Shown: positions 46,531 to 58,090 of the stretch, one piece after another
Layout of the letters: the number at the start of each line of letters is the position of its first letter
Numbering within the stretch: the first letter of the stretch is position 1
Assembly (NCBI GenBank): GCA_013399695.1
Contig: VXAU01001757.1
Coordinates: 1,893,616-1,957,615, forward strand
DNA length: 64,000 bases
From: Formicarius rufipectus
Taxonomy: Eukaryota; Chordata; Aves; Passeriformes; Formicariidae
Direction: 5' to 3'
Program-made: the position numbers and the translations under genes
The notes under the pieces: model-generated
The model's input: the letters and a program-made list of their open reading frames with translations, nothing else
Told to the model about the DNA's origin: nothing
Database searches by the model: none

Positions 46531-47439
46531 CGTGCTGGTGCTGGGGACCTTCTCCAGCTACCCTTGGAGATGGTCTTCAAATGGTTCTTACGAGGGCAGT
46601 AGAGTTTGGGATGCCTGCACACCGTCCTCCCTCTGTGGACTGTTTAGCATCGCTGGTGTTGTCTGTCCTGGAGATGAGGAGCTGGCACAGGTGGAGGTGC
46701 CTCCATCCCCTCACTGCTTGCTCTGTTCTTACTGATGCACTGGCTGAGCACGCCAGTTGCCACAGCTCTGGGGAAGACCTACTGGTGCAGTGCTGGAAGG
46801 GAACTGGTGCAGAAAAAGGTGCTGAGCCTGTTGCTGCACTGGTGATGCCTGTGCTGCAGAGAGTGCAGGCTTGGAGCTGCATCAGAGGAAGCTCTGGAGA
46901 TCCAGGAGAGCAGGAACCTGCCCTGCAGGAGCACAACATGGAGCATGCACTTGGCCAGTCTCCTTAGGTTGCAAGTGGAGGAAGCTGATGGCCTGTCAGC
47001 AAAGCAGTGCTGGCAGGGGCTTGGAGGGTAGTTGTGAGTGCAGCGGAGTCTGTGTTTGCTGCTGAAGGACCGAACCTGTCCTGTGCTCTGGGAGCCTGGA
47101 TGCACCATTGCATCCCTGCATCACTGCAGGGTCTCCATCCCATGGTCCTCCCCATCCCCCTTCCTCCCTGTTCCAGCTGACATGGAACCGGCAGTGCTGA
47201 GCACTCCTTTAAAACCTGATCGTGCCTCCTGCCCCGTGGGCTGGAAGGAGCCTTGGCCACTCGAAACAGTGCTCAGAAATACTTTTTATAGCAGCTGGGA
47301 GTGAGCCAGGGCAAAAAATGAGCTGAGGCCGCTGAAGGGAGATAAGCTGGGACGTAAACTGTGATTTTCTGCCCTGTGAGCCCTGTGCATGGATTTCATC
47401 TTTTAATGGAAGTGCAGTAAATAAAAGCCATTTTCACAA
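46531..47439. other. non-coding stretch, nothing recognised
   Basis: GC-rich with overlapping chance frames on both strands (up to 128 residues). No domain was recognised. Confidence 0.5.
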
Positions 47440-47645
47440 TAAGCTGAGCAACAGGTCATAAGCGTCTGAGCCACTGAAATTGATAGAAGCGAGCTAAGCG
47501 TAACAAATCTCCCAAAATTGCACCAGACTCCACTTGTATCTAGTCCCTTCCTGCATCTCACCAATTATAGCAAACGGCAATTATTTCTGAGCCAGAGCTT
47601 TCTCTGAATAAAACCTCAGTCAGATGCTTTATCTTCCTTTCAAAT
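47440..47645. other. candidate conserved non-coding element
   Basis: Unique AT-rich sequence with regularly retained CpGs ('agcgtctgag', 'aagcgagctaagcgtaac', 'aaacggcaat') and homeodomain-like cores ('caattatag', 'ggcaattattt'). It has no open frame of note. Conservation is untested. Confidence 0.25.
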
Positions 47646-49160
47646 AGATTTGTACCAGAGGAGAAAACTCAGTGGGGAGAAATCCCATTTGAAGGGGTTT
47701 TCCCTAGCAGTGTTTCCAGAGACTATAGGTGCTGGACATGCATGGAGGCATAAATGTGACCAATCCACAGTTCAGTGGCTCTGGCTGAGAGGGGCATTTG
47801 GGGACATGTCAAATATGTTCCCTCTTGGATGTCAGTTGTGTCTCTGTTAGGATGAAGTGTGGGATGGGGATGTGGTGGCATCAGCCATCCTGGAGTGACA
47901 CGCTTGCTCCTGGCATGCTCCTGTGGATGGGCCCCCGTGGAGGAGGGCACTTTTCTCCCTCTTCCAGTTAGATCCAGTAAATGACTGTCTATTCCCAGTC
48001 TCCACCACAGGACTTTGTGCTGGTAACCAGCGATGCTTCTGGGGTATAAAGCAGAGTCCCAAGTCCACGCTCAGACTAAATGCTAATGCTTTTGTCCCTT
48101 GTAACCTCTGTGCTTTTATTAGAAGCATTGCTGCAGCAGAGCCCTGGGGATGCACCTGCAGCAGGAGAGTGCCAGGGGGGATATTTCCTTGTCTCTATGC
48201 CAGTTTGTCCCATCTGAGTGGGACAATATATGACCTGGAAATATATTTACATGGTCATTTGAAGAGGTGCTGATTTTTCACATGGAGATGTGGCACTGCC
48301 TGCCTTACCTGCTCTGTTTCTGGCCCACAGTCAAAAGCCTGGTCTTCATCGTTGCTTCTGGTTGTGCAGATGCCCCTAAACGTGTTTGGTTGCTCCTTGT
48401 CCAAAAGGCAGTGCTGGGACACGAGGCACCTCAACCTCTGTGTTTTCCTATATGTAGGATTGAAATGCCTTGCTTGGGATTTGATGGAAGAATGCTCCTG
48501 CTGCTGTCAAATGCTGCTAGAGATGCTGATGAAGAAGTGCCACAGGATAGTGGGTGTATGAAGCTCAACTGACTTTCTGATTGATGTCATTAGTACTCCC
48601 TACTGAGAAACCCCTGGGAAGCTGGACACTTTCTGTCTCTGGATTCCTCCAGGAGTTTTAGTTGAACAGCTTCTCCTTAGGTTCTCAGAGGCTGCTAATG
48701 GGGCACCCTCCTGGAAAAATGGCAAGGTCTGAAATTGCCCGAGGACTGATTTGTGTCGTGGTGTTGTCAGTGAAGTGCCTCACTCAGGGCATTTTGCAAT
48801 GCCTGGGAACATGTGGGATGGGAAGAGGAGGTGCATTTCCTGCATGCCACCAGGGCCACTGCTCTGCAAGTCTTTCTAGCATGGGTGAGATGAGAAATCA
48901 CCAACCGGGAGCAATGAGTGTTGCTCAATGATGCATCCTCCCCTGTCATGGGGGAGCAGGGTTTGATTGATTTACTCTGTGTTGGCTTCTCATGAAGAAA
49001 ACCATTGGTTATTTTTTACTATTTTTACCTTCGACTTGGGAATTACATTCCCCCCCTCCTTTCCCTTAGAGGGTTGTTAAGAAAAAGCACTGAACCAGCC
49101 TGTCTTCAATTTAATTTGCTTGCCTGAGCTGGCAGCCCACTCCAAACACCTCCCAAAATA
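47646..49160. other. non-coding stretch, nothing recognised
   Basis: Only chance frames of 60-116 residues; no repeat consensus. Confidence 0.5.
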
Positions 49161-49444
49161 TATCATAGAATCCTAGAGTAGTTTGAGTTGGAAGAGACTT
49201 TAAAGCCCATCTCATTCCAAACCCCTGCCATGGGCAGAGACACCTTCCACTAACCCAGGTTGCTCCAAGCCCCATCCACCCTTGCCTTGGACACTTGCAG
49301 GGATGGGGCAGCCACAACTTCTCTGGGAAACCTGTGCCAGGGCCTGCCCACCCTCACAGGGAGGAATTTCTTCCTAATATCTAATCTAACCCTGCCCTCT
49401 GTGAGTTTGAAGCCATTCCCCCTTGTCCAGGGCTCTTGATGCAT
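49161..49444 (-). repeat. CR1 LINE 3' fragment
   Basis: A long, well-preserved antisense CR1 end with 'tatcatagaatcctagagta', 'gagttggaagagactttaaa', 'gccatgggcagagacacctt', 'gatggggcagccacaacttc', 'gaggaatttcttcctaatat' and 'gaagccattcccccttgtcc'. Frames on either strand here are translated CR1. Confidence 0.95.
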
Positions 49445-49965
49445 CCCGCCGCAGGGACGCAGCTTCACCATCCACCTTTGGAGTCTTCTTTATGTGTAGT
49501 GTGGGAGGTAAATCAAATAAAACAGGCTCAGTGTGGCTATTCAGCTGCTCCACCTCCCCCTGGTGAGAGTTTCAGTGTGCAGAACATGTTCATTTACTCT
49601 CCTGAACGAAATTCCATCGTCCACCTCCCGTGGTGTGCAGTGAATCCAGCCGGAGCTGCTCGGCCCCCGTGGCCGCAACAAACCAAAGCTCCCCAAGATC
49701 CTCCCCAAACTGCTCTCTTGTATCTTGCAGCATTCCCAAAACAGAGTTGGCCCCCACCAACCTCTCCTCAATTTGGCAACTGCTGTCATTGTTTCCTTTT
49801 GCCTTGCCAGCTGTAATCCTTGCCTGGTGGTGCCCCTTCCTGGGCAGCCATCTATTTTACTTAATCTTTTATGAAGTACTTTTATCGTAAGCCCTCTGAA
49901 AATCCGCTGAAATGAGACCCTCTAAATCACCTTCATTTATTTTAAAGGCTTTTTTTTTTCCCTGA
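49445..49965. other. non-coding stretch, nothing recognised
   Basis: Short overlapping frames only (up to 126 residues), with no recognisable content. Confidence 0.5.
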
Positions 49966-49985
49966 TTTTTTTTTTTTTTTTTTTT
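49966..49985. repeat. T20 homopolymer
   Basis: A run of 20 T, with a T9 run 10 bp upstream. It could be the A-tail of a minus-strand insertion, but no retrocopy was recognised next to it. Confidence 0.92.
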
Positions 49986-50176
49986 ACTGCCAGGTTGCTT
50001 GGCGTGTCTTTTTTTCACCATTCCTCAAAGAAGTTGTGTTGCCTTGACCTTGTTCAGATCCTACTTTTCTGGCTTCTACATTGGCTGACCCCTAATTAGA
50101 CTCTGAGTGAAGTTCCTTCTCTCCTGCAGTTTGGCATTTAACTCCGTGCTCTTGGAGCCACCATCTGCTGCTTTTT

Positions 50177-50210
50177 AAAAATAAAATAACAACAATAATA
50201 ATAAAATAAT
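50177..50210. repeat. (AAT/AAC)n A-rich simple repeat
   Basis: Imperfect trinucleotide run alternating AAT, AAC and AAAAT units. Confidence 0.85.
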
Positions 50211-50377
50211 GCTGCAGTTCAACTGTTTTACTGTATGCACAGCTTTTAGGAAAAGCATCCAGAATTTGGTGGAAATTGTATTAGTATCTGTACCTGAGCT
50301 AAGAATCCGTGTCAGATGTGAAGGACCGAAATTAGCTTGGCAGCCAGGATGCACATGTTTGGCTAAGCAGATAAAAT

Positions 50378-50510
50378 CTTAGCATGTTTTGAGTTGCAAG
50401 GGCTTTTAAAGCACATTTTGTTCCAAAGACCTGCCATGGGCAGGGACCCACCTTCCACTGGACCAGGTTTCTCTGAGTCCTGTCCAACCTGGCCTGGAGC
50501 GCCCAACACC
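50378..50510 (-). repeat. CR1 LINE 3' fragment, diverged
   Basis: An antisense CR1 piece with 'gttttgagttgcaagggctt', 'gacctgccatgggcaggga', 'ccttccactggaccaggttt' and 'tgtccaacctggcc'. The octamer tail is largely lost. Confidence 0.88.
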
Positions 50511-52039
50511 TCTGATGTAGCTTCTTTGATAGCTCATGCCTCGTTTGACTTGGAGGGACATTTTATCCTGGAGCTGCTGACCCCTGAAGATGGGGAGAGC
50601 TGTGGATAAACCATCTGTCCACGGACAGCAGCCTTAGGTGAGTCCTCCTGAGCTCAGGGAGCAGGAAGGCTGCAGCATAGCCCAGCACTGCCCTTGGGAG
50701 TTACTGTTTTCTTTTCTGTGGGGTAAAAGTAGCCTGTTCCCAAGGCATGTGGCTGTGGCCTTTCCCTGGTGTGAAAGCCTGGGGAAAAATAACACCAGTT
50801 GACCAGCTGTGTTTGGTCAAATCTGTGTTTGGGAAAATCAGGCTATTCAGAGCAGAGCCCCCCTGCCTTGCAGGCTCGGACAGAGCTGTGTCCAGTGGCT
50901 GGAAGCTAAAATTAGATAAATTCAGGCTGAAAATGAAGCTCAAATCCCCAGATGAAATTAGGTGGCTGCTGTTGGGCAGGGGGTCGTGCTGGGGGAGTGC
51001 TGTGATCACTCCAGCCTCCATCTTTGGGAACAGCTGGATTCTGGAAGTGCTGCTCAGATGGCAGCTCCCTCCCAGACTCCAACTGCTAGAAGGCTCCAAC
51101 AGACCACAATATTGCTCTTTTTTTTCTGCTTCCTACAAATAAAACAGGATTCTTCCCAAGCTTCTCAGGAAGGGTGGGGCATGGGAGGGATGTCTTTAAA
51201 TAGAACCATCCATCCTCCCCTGCATCCCTCCTCCTTCTCCCCCATCCTCTTGCTTCCTTCTGCAAGGTTAAATGCCACAGCAGAGAAGGAAATTGAGTTT
51301 TGGTGTCTGTGCTCTCCCAAAGGCTGCTCTCAGCTGGGGAAATGCATCATCTCACTGGGCTCTCGTGCTAATCCTTCCTGGGATTGGTTGAAGGCAATGA
51401 CACAGACCCAGGGGGTTGAAGCTGGTGCTCCCTGTGTCCCCGGGTCAATGGGATACTGGTCCCATCATGCACTTATAATGGAGAGGATATCTCTAAAAGC
51501 AAGGATTTATTCACTGTGTCTGGCCTGGCAGGGGTAATTTGGGATTGTAAGGAATAAGTAATCAGATTTCCATTTTCTGAAGGCAGTGCCAAGTGAAAAT
51601 GTATGAGTCTATTTCCTTTTTTTTTATTATTTAGAAGAAAAGAAACCTTGTGCCCTGTACACAGGGTGGGCTCTATATTAAAAATAGAGGTTAAAGCCTT
51701 GGAGCAGAGCTACAGAAGCCTTGTAAGAAAGAGTCCAGGACATTTTCCCCAGTAATCTCAGGGTGGAAGAGCTATTGACCCCAAGATGGGCTTACAGAGA
51801 AGGAAAATCATGTTGTCTCACATACTTTCTCCTCTCCTGTGGGCCTCAGTGAATTATTCTTCTCTGATCGTACAAGTTGCCATCCGCTGATGGGGGACTT
51901 TTTCTCTTGGCATCCATTTGGCAGAGTGTGATGCTTCAAAGAAAGATGCTTTAAAGGTCTCAGTTTTCAGAAAGGGGAGGGAAATCCAGCCCATCCTGCC
52001 CATCAGTGCATGTGTATAGGTATCCATATATATGTATGT
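50511..52039. other. non-coding stretch, nothing recognised
   Basis: Contains a 191-residue plus frame (50962-51537) and a 132-residue minus frame (50701-51099) over the same GC-rich DNA, with no recognisable domain. Confidence 0.45.
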
Positions 52040-52265
52040 GCATATAAAAAAGCATATTTGAACAAGTCAGCTGATACATTAAAAATAATCATTATTGGTT
52101 ACACAAATTACTGGCAATATTGCTATGGCTGCATTACAGCCTCAATTTTCACTTGATTGCTACCACATAATTTTTAAGCAAATAACCAAAGCATTCTAAC
52201 TTAAATATTGTCACAGTCTCCTTTTAATAGGCAAATGAGGTAATTATAATCTCCTTGGATAATAG
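52040..52265. other. AT-rich unique block, candidate conserved non-coding element
   Basis: A continuous AT-rich sequence without homopolymers. It has many homeodomain-like and MEF2/POU-like cores ('ataatcattattgg', 'gcaaatgaggtaattataatc', 'ccacataatttttaag') and no frames. It may be regulatory; alignment is required. Confidence 0.25.
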
Positions 52266-52384
52266 GATAGCTTCTACCTACCAGCATGCATGTAATGCAT
52301 TCTGCTGATTTCAAGGAGCTTTGGAGAGCTGCATTTTCTTTGATGGTAGCGTTGCAAAGCTGGAAAAGCCCTATTCTGCAATTC

Positions 52385-52530
52385 AGAATTGCAACTCCTG
52401 GCCCTGCACAGACACCCCAACAATGCCACCCTGTCCCTGAGAGTGTTGTCCAAACATTCCTTGAGCTCTGGCAGCCTTGGAGCTGTGTCCACTGCCTTGG
52501 GGAGCCTGTTCAGTGCCCAACAGAGGTGGA
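52385..52530 (-). repeat. CR1 LINE fragment, third subfamily
   Basis: An antisense CR1 with 'gcaactcctggccctgcaca', 'caccccaacaatgccaccct', 'gagagtgttgtccaaaca', 'gagctctggcagccttggag' and 'ggggagcctgttcagtgccc'. It lacks the final tail. It is the same subfamily as 57891-58090. Confidence 0.92.
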
Positions 52531-53500
52531 CATGTATACTGGTAGTGAAGCTTTTAGGGATTGCTTTTTTCTGGGAAGAGTTTGTCCAGGTCCAGGAGAT
52601 AAACTCTGAAATAATGTGCACAGGGAGTGGTGGCTTGTTTTTGGGATTAGTGGCTGAACAGAGCTTGTGGCAAAGCAAGTATTTCTGGCATGGTACTGCC
52701 TTTTAAAAACGAACTCCAGTCTCTTGCAGCTCCCAAACCTGAAACATTCTCGTTTTTGGCACTTGGATCTGGAGTTGGTGGAGGGAGACCTGGCAGCTCC
52801 ACGACCACTCCTGATTTCTGAGTGAAGGGCTGGGTGCTGGGCTGAGCTACAGGAGCCATCGCTGATGGGTCTGCACAGGGAGGGGAGACGGGGCTGAAAT
52901 TTTCCCCGAATTACCTGGATCCAGGGAAAGGAGCTGGGATGCAGAAGGTGCCTGGCATGGAGGTGCTGCCAGTGAGCAGGATGAGTGGCTGCTGTCACAC
53001 TGCCTGTGGCCAGTGGCACCCCAGGGGGGTGTGATGCACACAGGGGAGCTTGTGGAAACCAATGGACACAAATGATTCATCCCAAACTCATCCCCTTCAG
53101 CATCCCCTGCTCCTCCAGACCTCGAGGTCATGGCTTGGCAGCTCTTGTGGGCATCCAGCACTCACCAGAGCAGCATTTCACGAGCCAGCCCTTCCTCTGT
53201 CCCCCACCACGATGTTCCCGGTGCTCCCTGTGACAGATGCTGATGGGGATGGAAATCACAGCTGTGGAATGAACCGTGCTGCTGTACCTTGCCATCACCT
53301 AAACTATACTTTTTCCTGCTCTCTTCACCCTGCCTCCGATGATTGTAGCCAGGAGAATGCCTTGATTGCCCACAGCTTCTCAGGAGTTGCAGCACAATTG
53401 AATCAGTTTCCTTTCAGTGCACAGAAGCCCTTCAAATTGTAATCACAGACCATTCTCCATCTCTGTATTGTGTTCAGCAGGCAGCTGTGAGCCAGCCTCT
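52531..53500. other. non-coding stretch, nothing recognised
   Basis: GC-rich; overlapping frames of 70-169 residues on both strands without recognisable content. Confidence 0.45.
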
Positions 53501-53530
53501 ACTTCTCCTTCTCCTCCTCCTCCTCCTCCC
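53501..53530. repeat. (CTT/CTC)n trinucleotide repeat
   Basis: A polypyrimidine trinucleotide run, reading as poly-Arg in the 238-codon minus frame (54190-53474). That frame is therefore best explained by simple-repeat and pyrimidine bias. Confidence 0.88.
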
Positions 53531-55222
53531 TGGAGCCCCCTGGCCTCTGCTGGCATCGATCCCCTTGCTCTCGCCCCTGGCAAGGCTGTGGGTGTTTGTG
53601 TGCCCTCTGCAAATAAAGTCGTGATGGAGTGGGCTGGGATGGTGGGGCAAAGCCAGCAGGGCTGGGTGAGGTGGGTTATTGGGACAACCAGGCTCAGTGG
53701 GACAGAGACTGTGGGTTAGAGGTGCTGTGCTTGTGCATCCACATCCTTCTCCCACGTGGAGAGAGGGAAAGTCCTGGGTTGAAGGCAGCATGAGGGTGCT
53801 GCCAGGCTCCTGTCCTGCCAGGACACAACAGTCAGAGCTGCAATGCTGGCTTTGAGGTGGATCTTCTAGGAGAAATCCACTTTTTTGGGGGAAAACCCCA
53901 GGAATGAGTTGGGGGCAGCAACCTCCCTCTGCCCAGACTGTGGGACTGAGTGGAAGCCAGAAGAGAAAGCAGAAATGAGTCTCTGCCATCCTGGGAGCAA
54001 AAACATCTGCATCTTTCCCTGCTTCTCTGCTGGGTGTCTCAGCAGGACTGGGAAAAGGTGACCAGGAGCCACATGGGGCTGAACTGGTGACACCTGGAGC
54101 TGGGATGGTTCTCCTGAGGCAAGACAGTGGCAGCTCTGCGGGTGTCTCCCTCCTGGTGCTTGCAGCTAATTTATCACCCTGTGTTGGCATTGCCTTCCTA
54201 TGTCACGAGCCGAATTTCTGCTGCTCTTGCTCTTCTTTCTCTTCCCCTGATCCTTTGCTTTCTCTGTGATGCACCTTTTCTTTTTATTTCTTTGGCTTTC
54301 CTTTTGTTCACCATCTCCTGCTCCATGTCTTTCTGCCCCCTTCAGAAGCTTCCCAGATGTTTCTCTCCTGCAGGACTGTGCCTATGCAGATGCCAGCAGG
54401 ACCAAGAGATGCCTTTCATGCCCCTCTTCTCCCATTCCATGTGAGCAGGTGAGGGAATGCTGCCTGCTGGCTGCCCAGAGTGAGCAAACGCAGCAGAGGG
54501 TCAATGGAAAATTGAGTGCAGAGAGAATTAGGGCAGCAAGGCAGAATAATAAAACCTATTGCTGTTGAAACCAAGCCAGGAGAAACTGTAGAGGGAGGGC
54601 TGGGTGCCAACTCTAGGGGAAAAAGTATGATGCAGTGTGGCCCAGAGCTCATCTGTCTGGAAGTTAGAATTGGGCTGAGCTAAGCTGTTGGCCATGGGGA
54701 CAGCAGGGGGCTGACACTGGCTGTGGCAGAGCCCTGGGACCACCTCCCCTTGAGACCCTCACTCCTCTCCCCACAGTCTCCAGTGCCCACCTCTGGTGCT
54801 TGCTGGTCTGGGTTTGATGTCAGGAATTGGTCTGTTCCTTCCCTGGAGGGCTGGGGAGGTAAATTTGAAAAGAAAGCAAATATTTAGTGGGAAAGAGGAA
54901 GGTAGTTCTGTAGCTTTGGGCGAGAGAGGGGGGCAGGATATGCCACTCTGCTCATGCTTTCTCTAAGGGAAAAACCTAAAACTTATTAAGCTTGAAAGGT
55001 CTGAAGTTGCCAGGGTGCAGCGTGGCTGGGGGATAATGACTGTCATGTCCTGTAAGTGTGGGATAAGAACTGGTGTGAATTGGCTCTGGAAGCACTGCCC
55101 GGATTCAGCAGCACAGCCCAGGCACGTGCTCAGCTTTCAGCACCGATGTGTCTGAGACTTTGAGTTGATGCTCTGCTGAAACAGATCCCACAGACTCGAG
55201 AAGTCTTTTGCTTTCTTTGGAC
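53531..55222. other. non-coding stretch, nothing recognised
   Basis: Includes a strongly pyrimidine-rich segment near 54220-54360. No exon or transposon consensus was recognised. Confidence 0.5.
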
Positions 55223-55240
55223 TTTTTTTTTTTTTTTTTT
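55223..55240. repeat. T18 homopolymer
   Basis: Run of 18 T between two unremarkable unique segments. Confidence 0.92.
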
Positions 55241-55734
55241 ATCATGTTGGGAAGATGAACTATTTCAAGGTGGCAGTCAATTAAAAATAACAAAACTGGA
55301 AACCTGGCTGCTGTGATCCATTGTTCTCCCCCCCACTAAGCCCTATCAGTTCCTCCTGAATACAGAAGCATGTTAGCAATGCTAACAACATCGTTTTCAC
55401 AGGCAGTGTTTAAGGCAGCCTGGTTTGTCTCCAAGGCTTTCAAACTTTCTTTTGTCCCAAGAAGTCAAAGTAAATTGTAGGCAGCCAGCTAGAACATATG
55501 TCCCTGGGGGACTCTTTCCCTGGCAGATAAAGCAGAGGTTTTGTTACTTACTGAGATTTCCACTTGTTCCTGTGCTCTCTGATTGTACAACTGCCACCAT
55601 TATGTGCTACACGATGGCATGATGGGATGTAGTGGGAAAGGGCCAGGGAAGCACAAGCATCCCTGTGCATCCTGTAGCATCCTTGCTTGACATCTCACAG
55701 CACGTGGTGTAGCATCACATCTAGAACTGCCTCG

Positions 55735-56052
55735 TGAGAGGAAGAGGAGGGGCAGACACTGATATCTTCTCTGTGGTGTACAGTGACAAAACCCAAGGGA
55801 ATGGGTTGTCTGAAGTTGTCTCAGGGCAGGGTTAAGTTGGATACCAGAAAAAGGTTCTTCCCCCAGAGGGTGGTCGGGCTCTGAGCAGTCTCCCCAGGGC
55901 AGTGGGCGCAGTACCAAGGCTGACAGAGCTCAAGTTACATTTGGACACTCAGGCACATGGTGTGATTCTTGGGGGATGTGCCTGTGCAGAGCCAGTAGCT
56001 GGACTCGATGACCCTTGTGGGTCCCTTGTAACTCAACATGTTCTGTGATGCC
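55735..56052 (+). repeat. CR1 LINE 3' fragment, third subfamily
   Basis: A sense CR1 3' end with 'gaggggcagacactgatatc', 'agggttaagttggatacca', 'ttcttcccccagagggtggt', 'cacatggtgtgattcttggg' and 'tggactcgatgacccttgtg'. It ends 'gtcccttgtaactcaacatg' plus a decayed tail. It is the longest copy of this subfamily here. Confidence 0.94.
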
Positions 56053-56369
56053 GTGCCTAATGGGAGCATCCAAGCCATTAGGGACCCTTTGCCATAGTTT
56101 TACCTGGTTTTCCCCATGGCCTCGTGCTGGCAGGAACCTGGGTTTCCCCAGCAGGATGGTCAAGACTCTTGGCTATCCCAGTCCTGGAGCTGGGGAAAGG
56201 AAGGACCCTCTTCCCATGTCAATGCTGGGAAACAAATGGCCCTGGCTTCAGCATAAAGATTGTGTCCCCGTGTTGGCGGGGGCAGAGCAGCTCATACATT
56301 CTCGTTTCCCTAAATGAAGGATGCACTGAAGCAATGGAAAACAACTTCTGGGACAATCTGCTTCCATTA
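56053..56369. other. non-coding stretch, nothing recognised
   Basis: Short chance frames only; leads into a local CpG cluster. Confidence 0.5.
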
Positions 56370-56545
56370 TGTCTAATGGGAGCGAGTGCACGCCGTGCGT
56401 CGCGCCTGCCGACGCCGCAGAGAAACAAAGAGGGATTTTCCCATTATTCAGAGAATGGATGAGACGTGAAATGAACTCCTCAGAGGCGTTTCAGTTTGTC
56501 ACAATAGAGCAAAGTGAGTCACGTTCGGAGGATCCGGGAACAAAA
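56370..56545. other. local CpG cluster outside any island, candidate regulatory element
   Basis: At least eight CpGs fall within about 40 bp (56383-56420: 'gcgagtgcacgccgtgcgtc', 'gcgcctgccgacgccgc'), then further CpGs at 56465, 56486 and 56523-56550. An AP-1-like 'gtgagtcacg' lies near 56514-56523. The plus frame is open (56369-56620), but no domain or splice pair is convincing. It could be a conserved element or an unrecognised exon. Confidence 0.3.
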
Positions 56546-57890
56546 CGCGTGTGGTTGCTTGTGTTCTCCTGTTTGTGTGTGCCCTCCCCCTTCTGTCCCA
56601 CCCCTCCCCTTTCCTGTTAAAATCCAGCAGCACAAACCCAAACTCAAGGCACAACTGCTGCACTTGTTGAGTCATCAGTGGAGGTGAGGTCACAGCCACC
56701 CTCCTCCTGAGGTGGGGCTGCAGGACGGGATCTCATGGGCTCAGGCATCAGCAGATGCTCCTGAAATGGGGGGTTATTTGCCATGTTGTCTGTGAGCATG
56801 GGGGAGGCATTGCCTTGTGTGTTTACAGCTGGCAGTGACCGTGAGGAGTAGCTAATTCAGTGAGCCAAGGTGAGAGCACCTCAGCTCTTCCAGCTCCCAG
56901 CTGCCTTACCTGAGTCAGAACTTGCTGGACACTCCCTATTTTGGGGTTTTTATGCTTTTGAAGTGGAGGGGTTTTTTTTTCCCAAAGCAAGGTAAGGAGC
57001 TGGTGTAGGGTTGGTGATTCAGAGGCCGGTGTGAGCAGCAGCTCTTTTTGGTCAGATTGTGCAGATTTTGGAAGGAGTGTGAAGTGTTTCCTGCCTGGAA
57101 TGAAATACTATAGTTTGTTTCTTCTTAAGCAGCATGTCATTTAATTTTTTTTTAATGCAAAAATGCTGTCCAAAAAGAAATAATTCACAAGGAAACTTAA
57201 TTAGAAAGCATGGGGCATAAAGCTCTTGCAGAGCCCTTTGTGCCCCTGAATCCCACCCTGGCCACAGAGGTCCCTGCCAGTGAGGAGGGAAGAGCTCTGC
57301 TTTCCAACCTTCCCCTGGAGTGGTTTCTGGCTCTTGTCGAGCTCCTCTTTCCTGCACCTGGGTTGCTGATTAGAGAATTGCCTTGAAAGGAATCTTGAAA
57401 CTCTTAAAGGACTGTTTCCCGACTTAACAAATCAATGCATTAAAATCTATAAATATTTAATCACTGTTTGCCCTCCAGTAAGACTGGCATTGTGCCTCTT
57501 CCCCTCCCAGTTCCCCCCTGCACCCTTCCCTGAAATGCCGAGATAATCAATTTTTTAATGACCACTGCATGACCATTCCCATTGTTGGGCAGCACAAGGT
57601 TCATGGAAGAAACAGCCTCAAAGAGCCTGGAAAAAACCCTGGCTGGGTGTTCTGCTACAGGCAAAGCTGCAGGTGCAATGGCAAGTTGAACTCTCCAGCT
57701 TATAGGGTGTGGGGGCTTTATCTTTAAGTGTTCTCCCATCTCCATGAGGCATGTGGCAGTGGTCTGTCTTGTGTGTGAAAGTTTGAAACTGCCCTTTCAG
57801 CATACCCAGGGTGAGCAGGAGGGGATGTGTGGCTTTGGGCAGGTAACTGAGAAGGTGAGATAATTGCCCCAGTTTTGCAGTGTCTGATTA
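56546..57890. other. non-coding stretch, nothing recognised
   Basis: Short T-runs (56970, 57145). Frames of up to 101 residues have no recognisable content. Confidence 0.5.
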
Positions 57891-58090
57891 ATAGAATTGC
57901 AGAATATCCTGAGTTTTTAGGACCCACAAGGATTATCGAGTCCAACTCCTGGTCTTGCACAGGCACCTCAACAATCCCACCATGTGCCTGAGAGTGTTGT
58001 CCAGACACTCCTGGAGCTCTGGCAGCCTTGGGGCTGTGCCCACTGCCCTGGGGAGCCTGTTCCGTGCCCACCACCCTCTGGGGGGAGATG
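57891..58090 (-). repeat. CR1 LINE 3' fragment, third subfamily
   Basis: An antisense CR1 end with 'atagaattgcagaatatcct', 'aggacccacaaggattatcg', 'agtccaactcctggtcttgc', 'gagagtgttgtccagacact' and 'gccctggggagcctgttccg'. The tail is partly kept. Frames on both strands here are translated CR1. Confidence 0.94.

Noticed and set aside
53474..54190. 238-codon minus-strand frame with a poly-Arg stretch
   Set aside because: The poly-Arg comes from the trinucleotide repeat at 53501-53530 and the rest is low-complexity Ser/Pro. No domain, start context or splice evidence.
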